The notes: a model not told the origin generated them from the sequence alone. Shown: positions 1-8,624, counted from the first letter of the stretch. The stretch is DNA of 64,000 nucleotides from Chlamydiales bacterium (GCA_030679955.1 JAUXSF010000041.1:97497-161496), one strand, 5' to 3'. A program made the numbers and translations.

Positions 1-17
1 GAGATAAGTAAACGATA

Positions 18-53
18 TGATGGCTTGGGAACAAGAGTGATCCTAAGCCATCA
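18..53 (-). other. Hairpin downstream of the SWIB gene
   Basis: Arms TGATGGCTT (18-26) and AAGCCATCA (45-53) are perfect inverted repeats, and the pairing extends inward by about four more bases (27-30 with 41-44, one G-U). The hairpin lies just past the stop codon of the minus-strand SWIB gene, so it could end or protect that transcript. There is no U-tract after it on the minus strand (the T-run precedes the stem), so a classical intrinsic terminator is not shown. Confidence 0.4.
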
Positions 54-79
54 TAAAAAAAGCACCAGATCAACGAGCG

Positions 80-361
80 CTATTTAGCAGCTACGTCGTC
101 CTTAATGTGCTTGTTAACTTTTGCGTTCATTTTGAACATGTCGGTAGCTTCTTTGCCGCCAAATACTTTCGCCAACTTTTCATCAGGCTCAATGTTGCGG
201 CGATTGGTCTTAGACTGAAGATCATGCTTCTTAATGTATTCCCAAAGCTTCTTTGTCACTTCTGTGCGGGGCATTGGGCCTTTACCGACGATTGCTGCCA
301 ATTCATCGCTCACACCCACTGGCTTCATAAACGCGGAAGGCTTTTTAGCTTTTGTGGTCAT
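80..361 (-). CDS. SWIB/MDM2 domain protein
   Basis: This 93-aa basic protein is almost entirely one SWIB domain. A short Lys-rich N-terminus is followed by the SDELAAIVGKGPMPRTEVTKKLWEYIKKH helical core and the NRRNIEPDEKLAKVFG segment typical of the fold. Small stand-alone SWIB proteins are a hallmark of Chlamydiota (CT460 in C. trachomatis, as I recall), where a chromatin- or DNA-associated role has been proposed. The activity is not established from sequence. The ATG is preceded on the minus strand by AAGGAG at good spacing. prfB, a GNAT protein and yebC, the neighbours of CT460 in Chlamydia, are about 5 kb away, separated here by three unrelated genes. Confidence 0.9.
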   Translation of the reverse strand: MTTKAKKPSAFMKPVGVSDELAAIVGKGPMPRTEVTKKLWEYIKKHDLQSKTNRRNIEPDEKLAKVFGGKEATDMFKMNAKVNKHIKDDVAAK

Positions 362-690
362 CTATTTGCTCCTTGCTTTTGTTGTGATGTGGTTAACCAT
401 CATCCACGGGAAATCTCTATCCTGAGGATAAGAACTAGGGCACTTTGTAACGAGGTTAGCATTTTCAAGTCAAAACAAACCTTCACCGACTTCTCCTAGG
501 CGCTACCTCGGGTGCTCCCTAGATTGAACGAAGAGGGTTGAACTTCAGTTGTATAACACTTTTCGGCCACAACGAAAAAAAAACCTCACATGGCAGGTAC
601 TCCTGATCGTCCATGAATGGTTAGTTAGAACGCAGAGGCAAAAAATACAGGCATCACTTACACTAAAAATTTTTACAGACATGAGATGCT
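362..690. other. Intergenic region between divergent genes
   Basis: This 329-base gap separates the minus-strand SWIB gene from the plus-strand 725-aa gene and so should hold both promoters. No convincing promoter pair was picked out. A short piece AACGCAGAGGCAAAAA near 630 resembles the dispersed CGCAAAGGCGCAGAG repeat seen elsewhere in the window. No small gene with a ribosome binding site was seen. Confidence 0.4.
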
Positions 691-2868
691 ATGGGAATTG
701 AATTAGATACACAAATTGAGTGCCTAACGCAGCTACAGCAAAAGCTTCTTTCCGCCACAACTCTGCAACAGCGCTTGGCAATTATTAATGCCGAAGAGGC
801 TGTGAAGGTCTTTTTAAGTAAAGCTATAACGGTGTCTCAGTTTTTAATTAGCGCTACTCCTGAAGAGCAATATGTCTTAAAAGCTATTACAGCCATCGGA
901 CAAGGCCCAGTGGTCTTAAAATTGCCTGAAGAATCCGATGAGTACTTCCCACAACTAAAACACTTAGCAGACCTACTGTGGCCAACAGAATGCTTCTATG
1001 ATGTCCTTGGCGGTATTGTAGGATACTACCTTACAATTTTGAGACTGATACGTGGTGAAGACTTGGGCCCTTACGCTGATCAGGATGTTAAATACTACTC
1101 ACCGCCGGAAATCGACATCCGCGAATGTACTCCCGAGGTACGCGATTCAATCATATATGCCATACAGCACTTTGGTGAAATAGGTGAAGTCTATGTTGTA
1201 GGTGGTGCTGGAGACCGTTTAGACCTCCGTGACAATCTGACTGGCGAACCGCTCCCCGCTGCACGTCTACGCTTTCAAGGTCGCTCACTATTAGAAGGCC
1301 TTATTCGCGACCTACAAGCACGCGAATACCTACATTTTAAGCTACAGGGCAAGCAGCTGGTGACACCAGTTGCGATGATGACGTCAGACGAAAAAAATAA
1401 CCACCATCACATTCTAGAAATCTGCAAAAAGAATAACTGGTTTGGCAGACCTCAAGATAGCTTCAAACTCTTCAGCCAACCCGGCGGCCCTGTCGTCACC
1501 GTTTCTGGAGACTGGTCGTTAAAATCTCCGCTAACCCTTACCATGAAACCTGGTGGGCATGGAGTTCTATGGAAACTGGCGGAAGATCTTGGTATTTTTG
1601 ATTGGTTTGAGAGTCACAAACGACGCAAGTTGCTGGTGCGGCAGATTAACAATCCCGTAGCATGCACAGACTATGGCGTCTTGTCCTTTCTAGGTTTTGG
1701 CCTCAAAGGCAACAAAGGCTTTGGCATGGCCTCCTGCGAACGCCTTGTCAATAGACCTGAAGGCATGAGCGTACTGATCGAAACACAACAAGACGACACC
1801 CTTGAGTACCGCATTAGCAATATTGAGTATACCGAATTCGACAAGAGGGGCATCCAAGATATCCCCAAAGACGATTCGACCGAGTGCTCATGCTTTCCAG
1901 CCAACACCAATATCCTACTAGCTGACATCGCTGTGGTGCGGCAAACTATTGACAAATGCCCGCTTCCAGGCCTGTTAATCAACATGAAGACCACAGCACC
2001 GTTTTTGGACAGCGATTGGTCGTTGAAAGAGGTTCCAGCAGGACGTTTGGAAACAACCATGCAGAATATCGCCGATTGTATCATCGATAACTTCCCACAA
2101 CCGATACCTACTGATAAACATGAAAATCTGCGAACGTTTGCCACCTATTATGATCGGAAAAAGACACTCTCAACCACAAAAAATAGCCTGAAGGATAAAC
2201 TTCAGGCTGTCGGGACTCCAGAAGGATGCTTTTACGACGTCCTGTGCAATCATCAAGAATTGCTAGAGAAATATTGTAAGTGGACCCTGCCCACACTTGG
2301 TAATTTAAATGACTTCGTACAAAATCCACCATCCTTCCTGATTCAATTTCACCCAGCCCTTGGCCCTGTCTTTGCAATTATTGCTCAGAAGCTTCGTGGT
2401 GGTTCCATGGCAAAAGGCTCCGAACTCAGAATAGAGGCCAGCGAAGTCGATATGGAAAACCTGCATCTAGACGGCAGCCTAAACATTATCTGCGACCACG
2501 TTCTAGGTCATATTGATGACTCAGGACAAAATGTGTATAGCAACCGCGGGGGCAAGTGTACGCTGCACAATGTTACCATACAAAACCGCGGCGTAGATTA
2601 TGAGCGCAGCGGACCTTTCTGGCGTCAGGAAATTGTGCGAAATGAAAGTTTTCACATTGTTCTGCATGGCAATGCGGAATTTCATGCTGAAAACATCACT
2701 TTTATCGGAGATCAGTCCATCGAGGTTAGTGATGGAGAACGCTTAGTAGCCAAAATGGCGGACGATGGTGATATCGTATTTGAGAGCCATCGCATTTCCG
2801 CTCCAACATGGTTCTGGAAATACAAAGTGCAAAATAGTGAGATTATTCTGACAAAAATGAATGCGTAA
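691..2868 (+). CDS. UDP-sugar pyrophosphorylase-like protein (UGP3-like)
   Basis: The 725-aa protein has a nucleotidyltransferase (UGPase-like) core. A glycine-rich GGAGDRL loop at about residues 171-177 fits the uridine-nucleotide signature. PVAMMTSDEKNN fits the substrate-binding region, and KPGGHGVLW at about 286-294 and INNPVACTDYG at about 319-329 fit the conserved active-site blocks. The C-terminal 150 or so residues (GSELRIEASEVDMENLHLDG and onward) look like a beta-helix. The architecture recalls the long plant plastid UGP3 enzymes, which make UDP-glucose for sulfolipid, more than the short bacterial GalU. The substrate is therefore probably UTP plus a hexose-1-phosphate, but this is inferred. 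There is no strong Shine-Dalgarno before the ATG. It stands alone, with no sugar-nucleotide gene next to it. Confidence 0.65.
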   Translation: MGIELDTQIECLTQLQQKLLSATTLQQRLAIINAEEAVKVFLSKAITVSQFLISATPEEQYVLKAITAIGQGPVVLKLPEESDEYFPQLKHLADLLWPTECFYDVLGGIVGYYLTILRLIRGEDLGPYADQDVKYYSPPEIDIRECTPEVRDSIIYAIQHFGEIGEVYVVGGAGDRLDLRDNLTGEPLPAARLRFQGRSLLEGLIRDLQAREYLHFKLQGKQLVTPVAMMTSDEKNNHHHILEICKKNNWFGRPQDSFKLFSQPGGPVVTVSGDWSLKSPLTLTMKPGGHGVLWKLAEDLGIFDWFESHKRRKLLVRQINNPVACTDYGVLSFLGFGLKGNKGFGMASCERLVNRPEGMSVLIETQQDDTLEYRISNIEYTEFDKRGIQDIPKDDSTECSCFPANTNILLADIAVVRQTIDKCPLPGLLINMKTTAPFLDSDWSLKEVPAGRLETTMQNIADCIIDNFPQPIPTDKHENLRTFATYYDRKKTLSTTKNSLKDKLQAVGTPEGCFYDVLCNHQELLEKYCKWTLPTLGNLNDFVQNPPSFLIQFHPALGPVFAIIAQKLRGGSMAKGSELRIEASEVDMENLHLDGSLNIICDHVLGHIDDSGQNVYSNRGGKCTLHNVTIQNRGVDYERSGPFWRQEIVRNESFHIVLHGNAEFHAENITFIGDQSIEVSDGERLVAKMADDGDIVFESHRISAPTWFWKYKVQNSEIILTKMNA

Positions 2869-2875
2869 AGAAAGT

Positions 2876-2902
2876 GGAGCGCGGGACTTGTCACCGCACT
2901 CC
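2876..2902. other. Hairpin between convergent genes
   Basis: GGAG-C-GCGG (2876-2884) pairs with CCGC-A-CTCC (2894-2902) with one internal mismatch. It sits between the stops of two convergent genes and may end both transcripts. No T-tract follows on either strand, so the terminator call is weak. Confidence 0.3.
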
Positions 2903-2913
2903 AATATATCACT

Positions 2914-3330
2914 CTATACCAATAAAGGTATGATGCCAGCCTGGCAACCATAGACAAGGCCAAAGCCAAATACAAGGTAACTTAATCCCAGCAGGATTCT
3001 TTGCGCTGTAGGATCTTCGAGCTTCAAAGCAGTTAGACCAAGTAGCAATGCGCCAGTAACCGTTACAGTCACAATACCTGCGCTAGATCTTAGGAACTCT
3101 ACAGCACCATTGATCAAAGGTTTACTTAGTTCCCAGCATGCTTTGACCACTTCGAACAAAAGAACAACCCCTTCTTTCGCTATCTCGAACCCTTTGCTTG
3201 TCAAAACTAACACTTCTCGACCTAGCCATTTCGACCAGTCTTTAGCAGCTGCAAAGGCAGAGCTAATGCCATCTTTCACCGGATCTAAATCCATCATCAT
3301 ATGTCTGGCATCTGCCACTAGTGCGTTCAT
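2914..3330 (-). CDS. Small membrane protein, unknown function
   Basis: This 138-aa protein belongs to no family I recognise. The first half is amphipathic and soluble in character (DPVKDGISSAFAAAKDWSKWLG). The second half has two likely membrane segments, SSAGIVTVTVTGALLLGLTA at about 83-102 and the C-terminal ILLGLSYLVFGFGLVYGCQAG at about 112-132. Two closely spaced hydrophobic segments are compatible with a chlamydial inclusion-membrane (Inc) protein, but the segments are at the C-terminus and nothing else supports that. The start is backed by GGGAGGAAG just upstream on the minus strand. It converges with the pyrophosphorylase-like gene. Confidence 0.7.
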   Translation of the reverse strand: MNALVADARHMMMDLDPVKDGISSAFAAAKDWSKWLGREVLVLTSKGFEIAKEGVVLLFEVVKACWELSKPLINGAVEFLRSSAGIVTVTVTGALLLGLTALKLEDPTAQRILLGLSYLVFGFGLVYGCQAGIIPLLV

Positions 3331-3470
3331 GTCTTCCTCCCAAAATCCATTTTACACGTGAAGCGAGGCAGCCTTACCACCCCGACTTAATGATACATAA
3401 AGTCATAGACTATAAAGGTTTTCGCAATTTTTGGGAACCCCGAGAGTCAGGCCACAATAGTGGAAATTTT

Positions 3471-3789
3471 ATTAACGCAGAGGCGCAGAGATATTCTTAC
3501 ACATAGGTTTTTTTGATAAAATATCTTGATGAAAGATCCAGCCGCGAATGCGGCTAAAGCATGTAGCCCCAAGCGTTAGCGTGGGGTGGAAACAGCAATT
3601 TATTATGATCCGTGTGAACGGCGACAGAGATGATTTGTGATTCTGTCGCCGTGTTCACGGCTAGATGTCAATATATCGCATACCCCAAGCTCACGCTTGG
3701 GGCTACATGCTTTAGCCGCATTCGCGGCTTAATTTAATTTTGTCAAAAAAATTATGCGTAAAGATCTGTCGGCGCCTTTGCGTTTAAGT
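3471..3789. repeat. Long nested inverted-repeat element
   Basis: The region between two minus-strand genes is one nested palindrome. Outer arms carry AACGCAGAGGCGCAGAGAT (from 3474) and, inverted, GGCGCCTTTGCGTTTAAG (to 3789). Next inside, TTTTTTTGATAAAAT pairs with ATTTTGTCAAAAAAA near 3735-3750. Then 3540-3587 (AGCCGCGAATGCGGCTAAAG and on) is matched by 3682-3729. The centre is a hairpin with arms 3610-3628 and 3642-3660. No ORF or transposase is present. The inner arms recur near 60.88 kb and the outer tips recur at 5.3, 40.2 and 54.55 kb, so this is a non-autonomous dispersed repeat. It also fills the gap 3331-3791. Confidence 0.8.
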
Positions 3790-3791
3790 CC

Positions 3792-5252
3792 CTATACAGG
3801 GTCGCAGGCATCCCGAACTCGGTCTACGAAAGGACAACCCTCACAACTGGATTCGTAATGAACGCAAAAATCATTATGGATTTGGAAAGCACCCTGTTCG
3901 TAGATAGATTTGCGTAACAAGTTGCCATTTGTCATCTCTCCAAAAAAGCGGTGTACCAAATATTCCCTTTTTCCGCTGGCGGAGGAGCTAAATGCACCAT
4001 AAAAATCTTCAAAAACATCGGCTTGATCACCTGTGCCATAGTTAATAAGAATATATCCGTTCAGCAAAGGTAAAAATGAATTTACTAAGAATAGCTTCTG
4101 AAGATCCTCTCCAATGAGACTTATAGGTTCCTTTGCGACCTTGCTTTCAAATAAGTACTGGTTGGACCAATACCTATCTTCATAGCTTGGCATGAGTTCC
4201 AAAAGGTCCGAGCGCAATCTAGTGAGATCTTTGGCCTTTCTACACTCTGACCACCTTGCATTCCATAAACTTAAACAACGGTCATACAAGCCAGGAAGTC
4301 CAGGATCTAACACCATCTTACACAGTGCTACAAGCCGCCTTACAGGATGGTTTAACGGACGTGTCTGACCAACCACCAGTGTAAAAGAGGTAGTAATAAC
4401 TTTTTCTTGTCCTTCCCAAATTTTTAAGATCCGTCGATACTCCACAGATTCCTGCCAACGCGTCACAAATGGTTCTTTGAAAAAGCCCGTGACTCCCATG
4501 GCAAGAGCCAATAATGTATCAAAATCTTTTGAAGGCTGCTGGCGTAGCCATAGGTATAATTGTTTGAATACATCAGCATTTGCACGGTATCCCAGGGCCA
4601 TAGCCATTCCGCACAGCAATGCATCGGCATCGTCGTGAAGGTCCGAATACAAGAATTGACGCTTGCGCTCCAAGCGCCACATTGCTGCTGAAGAAAGTAT
4701 TTTACGTGTCTTTATCTCGTTTGAGTGGCGAAATAGCGACACAGCACAACGACCACTGCCTACAAACTTTCGGTAAGGATATAAATCTAGATCAACCAGC
4801 TGAAGAATACGCTTCAACGAAATAGTCAACTTAGGCTCTAAATAGGTTCTAGGAATCGCTTTGCCGCTATTGGTAAAGATAACTGTCTCGTTGGCAGGCT
4901 CCCAGAAGGATACGTGAAGAGCTACCCGGTCGTACCGAGGGTCTTGGTCATGACGATGTTGATGCCAGTTACAATCGGATAGATGGATCTCTACATCACC
5001 AAAAACATCCTCGTCACCAATCCGCAGATGCGCTTTCAAAAAATCAGGTCCAGCCTCCGCATTCCAAATACCAGGAGATACCACCTGAATAGGCAGCCCA
5101 TCGTGCGTCTTAAGATCGCGAAAGTAACGCTGTTCCATCCAAATGGCTTGCAAGTGCCTTTCTGTAAGGCATTCCATCTTTGGAGCAGGCGTTTCACGAA
5201 AGCTCGGACACCCACGGCCTAAAATCTGCTCGTATAGTGTTGTTACGTACAT
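3792..5252 (-). CDS. DUF2851 family protein
   Basis: The 486-aa protein matches the DUF2851 family as I know it. Diagnostic blocks are SPGIWNAEAGPDFLKAHLRIG at about 59-79, GDVEIHLSDCNWHQHRHDQD at about 85-104 and RVALHVSFWEP. It ends with a cysteine cluster (CVHYESSCEGCPFVDRVRDAC) that could bind metal. The histidine- and aspartate-rich N-terminal half resembles a nuclease-like active site, but no activity is established for the family. The start is MYVTTLYEQ at 5252, with GAGAGGAAC upstream on the minus strand. It is divergent from prfB and flanked by dispersed repeat pieces on both sides. Most family members I know are from Bacteroidota, so horizontal acquisition is possible. Confidence 0.75.
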   Translation of the reverse strand: MYVTTLYEQILGRGCPSFRETPAPKMECLTERHLQAIWMEQRYFRDLKTHDGLPIQVVSPGIWNAEAGPDFLKAHLRIGDEDVFGDVEIHLSDCNWHQHRHDQDPRYDRVALHVSFWEPANETVIFTNSGKAIPRTYLEPKLTISLKRILQLVDLDLYPYRKFVGSGRCAVSLFRHSNEIKTRKILSSAAMWRLERKRQFLYSDLHDDADALLCGMAMALGYRANADVFKQLYLWLRQQPSKDFDTLLALAMGVTGFFKEPFVTRWQESVEYRRILKIWEGQEKVITTSFTLVVGQTRPLNHPVRRLVALCKMVLDPGLPGLYDRCLSLWNARWSECRKAKDLTRLRSDLLELMPSYEDRYWSNQYLFESKVAKEPISLIGEDLQKLFLVNSFLPLLNGYILINYGTGDQADVFEDFYGAFSSSASGKREYLVHRFFGEMTNGNLLRKSIYEQGAFQIHNDFCVHYESSCEGCPFVDRVRDACDPV

Positions 5253-5319
5253 GTTAGTTCCTCTCTCAAAAATTTTGTGGTAATTCTATTACAAAGAATT
5301 TTTTTTCACAAAATTTCTT

Positions 5320-5365
5320 TTCCTCTTTGCGTCTCGGCGCCTCTGCGTCTTTGCGTTAAAATCCC
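5320..5365. repeat. Dispersed GCGCCTTTGCGTT-type repeat
   Basis: TCTTTGCGTCTCGGCGCCTCTGCGTCTTTGCGTTAAAA is a degenerate tandem run of the CTTTGCG/CGCCTCTGCG motif. The same motif forms the outer arms at 3.5-3.8 kb and the hairpin at 40.2 kb. It is directly upstream of the prfB promoter. Confidence 0.6.
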
Positions 5366-5374
5366 CATCCCAAA

Positions 5375-5403
5375 TTGACAAAATGCCCCTTTGGCCGTAC
5401 TAT
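5375..5403 (+). promoter_or_regulatory. Sigma70/sigma66-type promoter of the prfB operon
   Basis: TTGACA (5375-5380), a 17-base spacer and TACTAT (5398-5403) form a near-consensus housekeeping promoter, 29 bases before the prfB ATG. It is the clearest promoter in the window and would drive prfB, the GNAT gene, the SprT-like gene and yebC. Confidence 0.7.
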
Positions 5404-5432
5404 TGCTAGCCAATCCCTACAGGAGAACGTCC

Positions 5433-6543
5433 ATGGCTATGAATGTTGAAACTCAGCTCCGCCTAAAAGCAATTCGTGAAAGGCTAGATCATATGTGGAG
5501 GTATCTTTGACCTGTCTCAAAAGGAGCAGCAGGTCAAAGAATTAGAGCAACGGATGACAGCGCCCGACTTCTGGGACAACAATGACGAAGCGCAAAAGCT
5601 GATCAACCAAAGCAATCAACTGAAAGAATGGACTGTCCCGGGTCACGACCTAAGGCAAAGGATCGATGCTGTAATCGAAATTCTGCCAGAAGCCTATGAC
5701 CTAGAGGACCAAGCACTCATTAAAGAACTTCTGCAAGAACTCGATGCCATCGATGTCTCTTTAGAAGAACTCGAGCTACGCAGAATGCTCTCTGGAGAGC
5801 TCGACAACAAAAATTGCTATCTGACCATTAACTCCGGAGCCGGCGGTACCGAAGCATGCGACTGGGCACAAATGCTAGCACGCATGTATCAACGCTGGGC
5901 TACTCGCAGGGGTTGGGTTGTAGAAACAGTCGATTTTGTGGAAGGTGACGTGGTGGGCTATAAACATGTCACAATGAAATTTACAGGCTCCTTCGCTTAT
6001 GGTTATGCCAAGGCGGAGAAGGGCGTACATCGCCTCGTCAGAATATCTCCTTTTGACTCCAATGCAAAACGGCATACAAGCTTTGCTTCAATAGAAGTAT
6101 CGCCAGAGATCACAGACGATATTCAGGTAGAAGTTCGCCCAGATGAGCTGCGCGTAGATACCTACCGAGCTTCTGGTGCTGGCGGCCAGCACGTTAATAA
6201 GACTGACTCTGCTGTCAGAATGACACACATTCCCACCGGTATCGTTGTCTCATGCCAAGGTGAGCGTAGCCAAATACAAAACCGTGAAACGTGTATGAAA
6301 ATGCTGCGCTCCAAGCTCTATGAAATGAAGGTGGAAGAACGCGAATCTAAAATGCAGGAACTTGCGGGAGAAAAGAAGGCCATTGGCTGGGGTAGCCAAA
6401 TTCGAAATTACGTCTTCCAACCATATACCCTTGTCAAAGACGCCCGCACTAAAGTAGAATCTGGCAACATTCAAGCCGTCATGGACGGAGATCTTGACCT
6501 TTTCGTCAACGCCTACCTGAAAGAGTTGGGAAGCCATGGATGA
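5433..6543 (+). CDS. prfB: Peptide chain release factor 2 (programmed +1 frameshift)
   Basis: RF2 recognises UGA and UAA stop codons and triggers peptide release. The gene starts at ATG 5433, behind AGGAGA (5421-5426). After 25 codons the zero frame ends at TGA (5508-5510). Translation must skip T5508 and continue with GAC (5509-5511), giving 369 aa, close to the 365 aa of E. coli RF2. The anticodon-like SPF motif lies in RISPFDSNAKRHTS and the catalytic GGQ in GAGGQHVNKTDSAVRMT. It overlaps the next gene by 8 bases (ATGGATGA). Annotators that ignore the frameshift would start it at the internal ATG 5554. Confidence 0.97.
5496..5511 (+). promoter_or_regulatory. RF2 autoregulatory +1 frameshift site
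   Basis: An internal Shine-Dalgarno GGAGG is followed by TAT and then CTT-TGA-C, the slippery Leu codon plus weak in-frame UGA with a following C. Spacing matches the classical E. coli prfB site. Low RF2 slows termination at the UGA and allows P-site slippage from CTT to TTT, restoring RF2 synthesis. Confidence 0.95.
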
Positions 6544-7048
6544 TTCGTCAAAACCAGAACCTGTTCTAGAGGTACGCTACACAGAAGCTAGCGATGGCCC
6601 CTACTTGCGCGAGTGGTTAAGCCAACCTAGCACTATGCGCTGGTTTGCCATGTCCGATGAAATGGAGGTCGATGACTCCGTAAAAAGATGGATCGGCTTC
6701 GCTCGCTACAAATGCAGCCTCACGGTAACTCTAGACGGCGTCCCCTGTGGCCTCGCTACCCTCTACCTGCAACCCTACCGCCGCCTCGCCCACCAAAGTG
6801 AATTTGGTATTGTCGTGGGCAAAGAGCACCGTGGCAGACGCGTGGGCGAACTTTTACTTAATAGCCTTATGGACCTAGCCAAAAATACCTTTCGCATTGA
6901 ACTACTACACTTGACCGTTTACGGTGATAACCCTGCCATACGCCTGTATCGCCGCTTTGGCTTTCAGGAATTTGGACGTCAGACCCGATGGCTTAAGAAC
7001 TTTGATGGTACTTACAGCCAACGTATATTCATGGAACGCATTTTATAA
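6536..7048 (+). CDS. GNAT family N-acetyltransferase
   Basis: The 170-aa protein has the GNAT fold. The acetyl-CoA pyrophosphate loop is in VVGKEHRGRRVGELLLNSLM at about 98-117 (RGRRVG), and the late motif NPAIRLYRRFGFQEFGR at about 138-154 is typical of the family. The acceptor is unknown. It begins inside the end of prfB, so the two are translationally coupled. In Chlamydia an acetyltransferase also sits between prfB and yebC (CT458, as I recall). This placement suggests, without proving, a translation-related substrate. Confidence 0.85.
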   Translation: MDDSSKPEPVLEVRYTEASDGPYLREWLSQPSTMRWFAMSDEMEVDDSVKRWIGFARYKCSLTVTLDGVPCGLATLYLQPYRRLAHQSEFGIVVGKEHRGRRVGELLLNSLMDLAKNTFRIELLHLTVYGDNPAIRLYRRFGFQEFGRQTRWLKNFDGTYSQRIFMERIL

Positions 7049-7090
7049 AATACCCTTACAATAACACCTTGACACAACCGTCTCAAGCAT

Positions 7091-7816
7091 ATGAACACAG
7101 TAAAAAAACAAGAGCAATATACAAGAACTAAACGTAACCAAGCACCCTTCGATAGCTTTCAAAGGGCTCTAGAAGTCCGCCTAGGACGTAAATTAAAAAT
7201 CCGCATTAACGACAACCATTCAACTATGTTGAGTGTGCGCTGGGAACCCGATCTAACTCGCGTTTCCTTACATCGCATTTTCTTAAGCGCCCCCACAGAT
7301 GTGGTGGAGGCATTAGCTTACTACCTTAAGAGGAAGGACCGTCAACTAGCACCATCTGTGAAGGCATATATAGCACAATGTCGCCAGAATCTGGACTACT
7401 CACACGCTATCGACCCAAGTGCGCTAGAACAGGAGGGCTATTTTCATGACCTTCAAGAGCTATATGACGAAGTTAACCAAGAGTACTTTGGCGGTAAGAT
7501 CAAGCTGCTTATCACATGGTTTGGCGAACCTGTTTGCCGAAATAAGTCACGCGTCTCCTTTGGCCTATACCACGACACGCTACGCTTAATTAAGATCAAC
7601 CGCATTTTAGATAAACGCACGGTGCCGAGATTCTTCATCTCATACGTCATTTTCCACGAAATGCTACATCATATTTGCCCTCCATATGTAGATGAAGATG
7701 GCACAAATCGCATTCATAACGAAGAATTCAAACGTCGCGAAATGCAGTTTGGAGAGTACCACCAAGCGCTCAAATGGATTCGTGATAACCGAGAAAAAAT
7801 ATTCGCAGGGGTCTAA
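7091..7816 (+). CDS. SprT-like zinc metalloprotease domain protein
   Basis: The 241-aa protein carries an SprT-like domain. The zinc-binding HEMLHH is at about residues 189-194, followed by ICPPYVDEDG and a later H/E-containing helix (NEEFKRREMQFGEYHQALKWI). An upstream region with ELYDEVNQEYFGGKIKLLITWFG is the usual start of this fold. Family members range from DNA-protein crosslink proteases to proteins of unknown role, so the substrate is not known. It lies 42 bases after the GNAT gene and ends 3 bases before yebC, so it belongs to the same operon. There is no strong Shine-Dalgarno before the ATG. Confidence 0.75.
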   Translation: MNTVKKQEQYTRTKRNQAPFDSFQRALEVRLGRKLKIRINDNHSTMLSVRWEPDLTRVSLHRIFLSAPTDVVEALAYYLKRKDRQLAPSVKAYIAQCRQNLDYSHAIDPSALEQEGYFHDLQELYDEVNQEYFGGKIKLLITWFGEPVCRNKSRVSFGLYHDTLRLIKINRILDKRTVPRFFISYVIFHEMLHHICPPYVDEDGTNRIHNEEFKRREMQFGEYHQALKWIRDNREKIFAGV

Positions 7817-7819
7817 CAC

Positions 7820-8554
7820 ATGGCTGGACATAGTAAATGGGCTAATATTAAGCACCGCAAGGGACGCGCCGACGCTCAGAGAGGAAAACTATTCTCTCGC
7901 GCCTCCAAGGAAATTATCAGCGCTGTAAAGCTCGGTGGACCTGATGCCAAAATGAATCCACGTCTACGTCTCGCCCTCACCAAGGCCAGAGCCGTGAACT
8001 TTCCTAGCGATAACATCGAACGCGTCATCAAAAAAGCCTCTAGCGCTGATCAGGCAGACTACACCGAAATGTCCTATGAGCTCTATGGATATGGCGGCGT
8101 AGGCATCATCGCAGATGTTATGACTGACAACAAGAACCGCATTGCCTCTGAAATCCGCATCGCCACCAACAAACGCGGCGGCACCATCGCAATGCCAGGA
8201 GCAGTTGCTTTTAACTTCGATCGAAAAGGCATCCTACAGATACCCAAGAGCACGGGATCCGAAGATGATCTGTTCACAGCGGCTACGGAGGCAGGAGCGG
8301 AAGATCTCGAGTCAGAGCAAGATATGTACTTGGTCACCACTGATCCAGTCGAACTTTACGCTGTCAAAGAAGCTCTGGCTGCTAAAGGTTTTGAGGCAAA
8401 CGACACAAGTTTGGAAATGGTTCCAAAAACGACCGTCGATTGCGACCTTGAGACAGCCAAAGCTAATCTCGCTCTCATTGAATGGCTTGAAGATCTCGAA
8501 GACGTCGATGCTGTGTACCATAACATGAACATTCCAGACGAACTACTCACCTGA
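7820..8554 (+). CDS. yebC: YebC/PmpR family protein (TACO1-like)
   Basis: At 244 aa it has normal length for the family. It opens with the signature MAGHSKWANIKHRKGRADAQ, followed by KLFSRASKEIISAVKLGG and the PDAKMNPRLRLALTKARAVNFP block, and ends with the acidic C-terminal domain. YebC-like proteins were first described as transcription regulators, and newer work ties them to ribosomes stalled on proline-rich stretches. The two proline-rich proteins immediately downstream make the second role attractive here, but that is inference. It is the last gene of the prfB operon. Confidence 0.95.
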   Translation: MAGHSKWANIKHRKGRADAQRGKLFSRASKEIISAVKLGGPDAKMNPRLRLALTKARAVNFPSDNIERVIKKASSADQADYTEMSYELYGYGGVGIIADVMTDNKNRIASEIRIATNKRGGTIAMPGAVAFNFDRKGILQIPKSTGSEDDLFTAATEAGAEDLESEQDMYLVTTDPVELYAVKEALAAKGFEANDTSLEMVPKTTVDCDLETAKANLALIEWLEDLEDVDAVYHNMNIPDELLT

Positions 8555-8577
8555 TACTTGCTCAGATAAGGCACAAA

Positions 8578-8624
8578 CCCATACCATCTTGCTTTTATTC
8601 ACTCATAAGGTTAGATGGTATGGG
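8578..8624 (+). promoter_or_regulatory. Hairpin covering the start of the 603-aa gene
   Basis: CCCATACCATCT (8578-8589) and AGATGGTATGGG (8613-8624) are a perfect 12-base inverted repeat. The right arm contains the ATG at 8620, and the loop contains the likely ribosome binding site AAGG (8607-8610). In RNA the stem would hide the start codon. It could be a translational switch, or on DNA an operator. No T-tract follows, so a terminator for yebC is less likely. Confidence 0.5.

Noticed and set aside
107..499. Plus-strand frame of 130 codons over the SWIB gene
   Set aside because: It is antisense to a well-supported gene with its own ribosome binding site, and the peptide resembles nothing.
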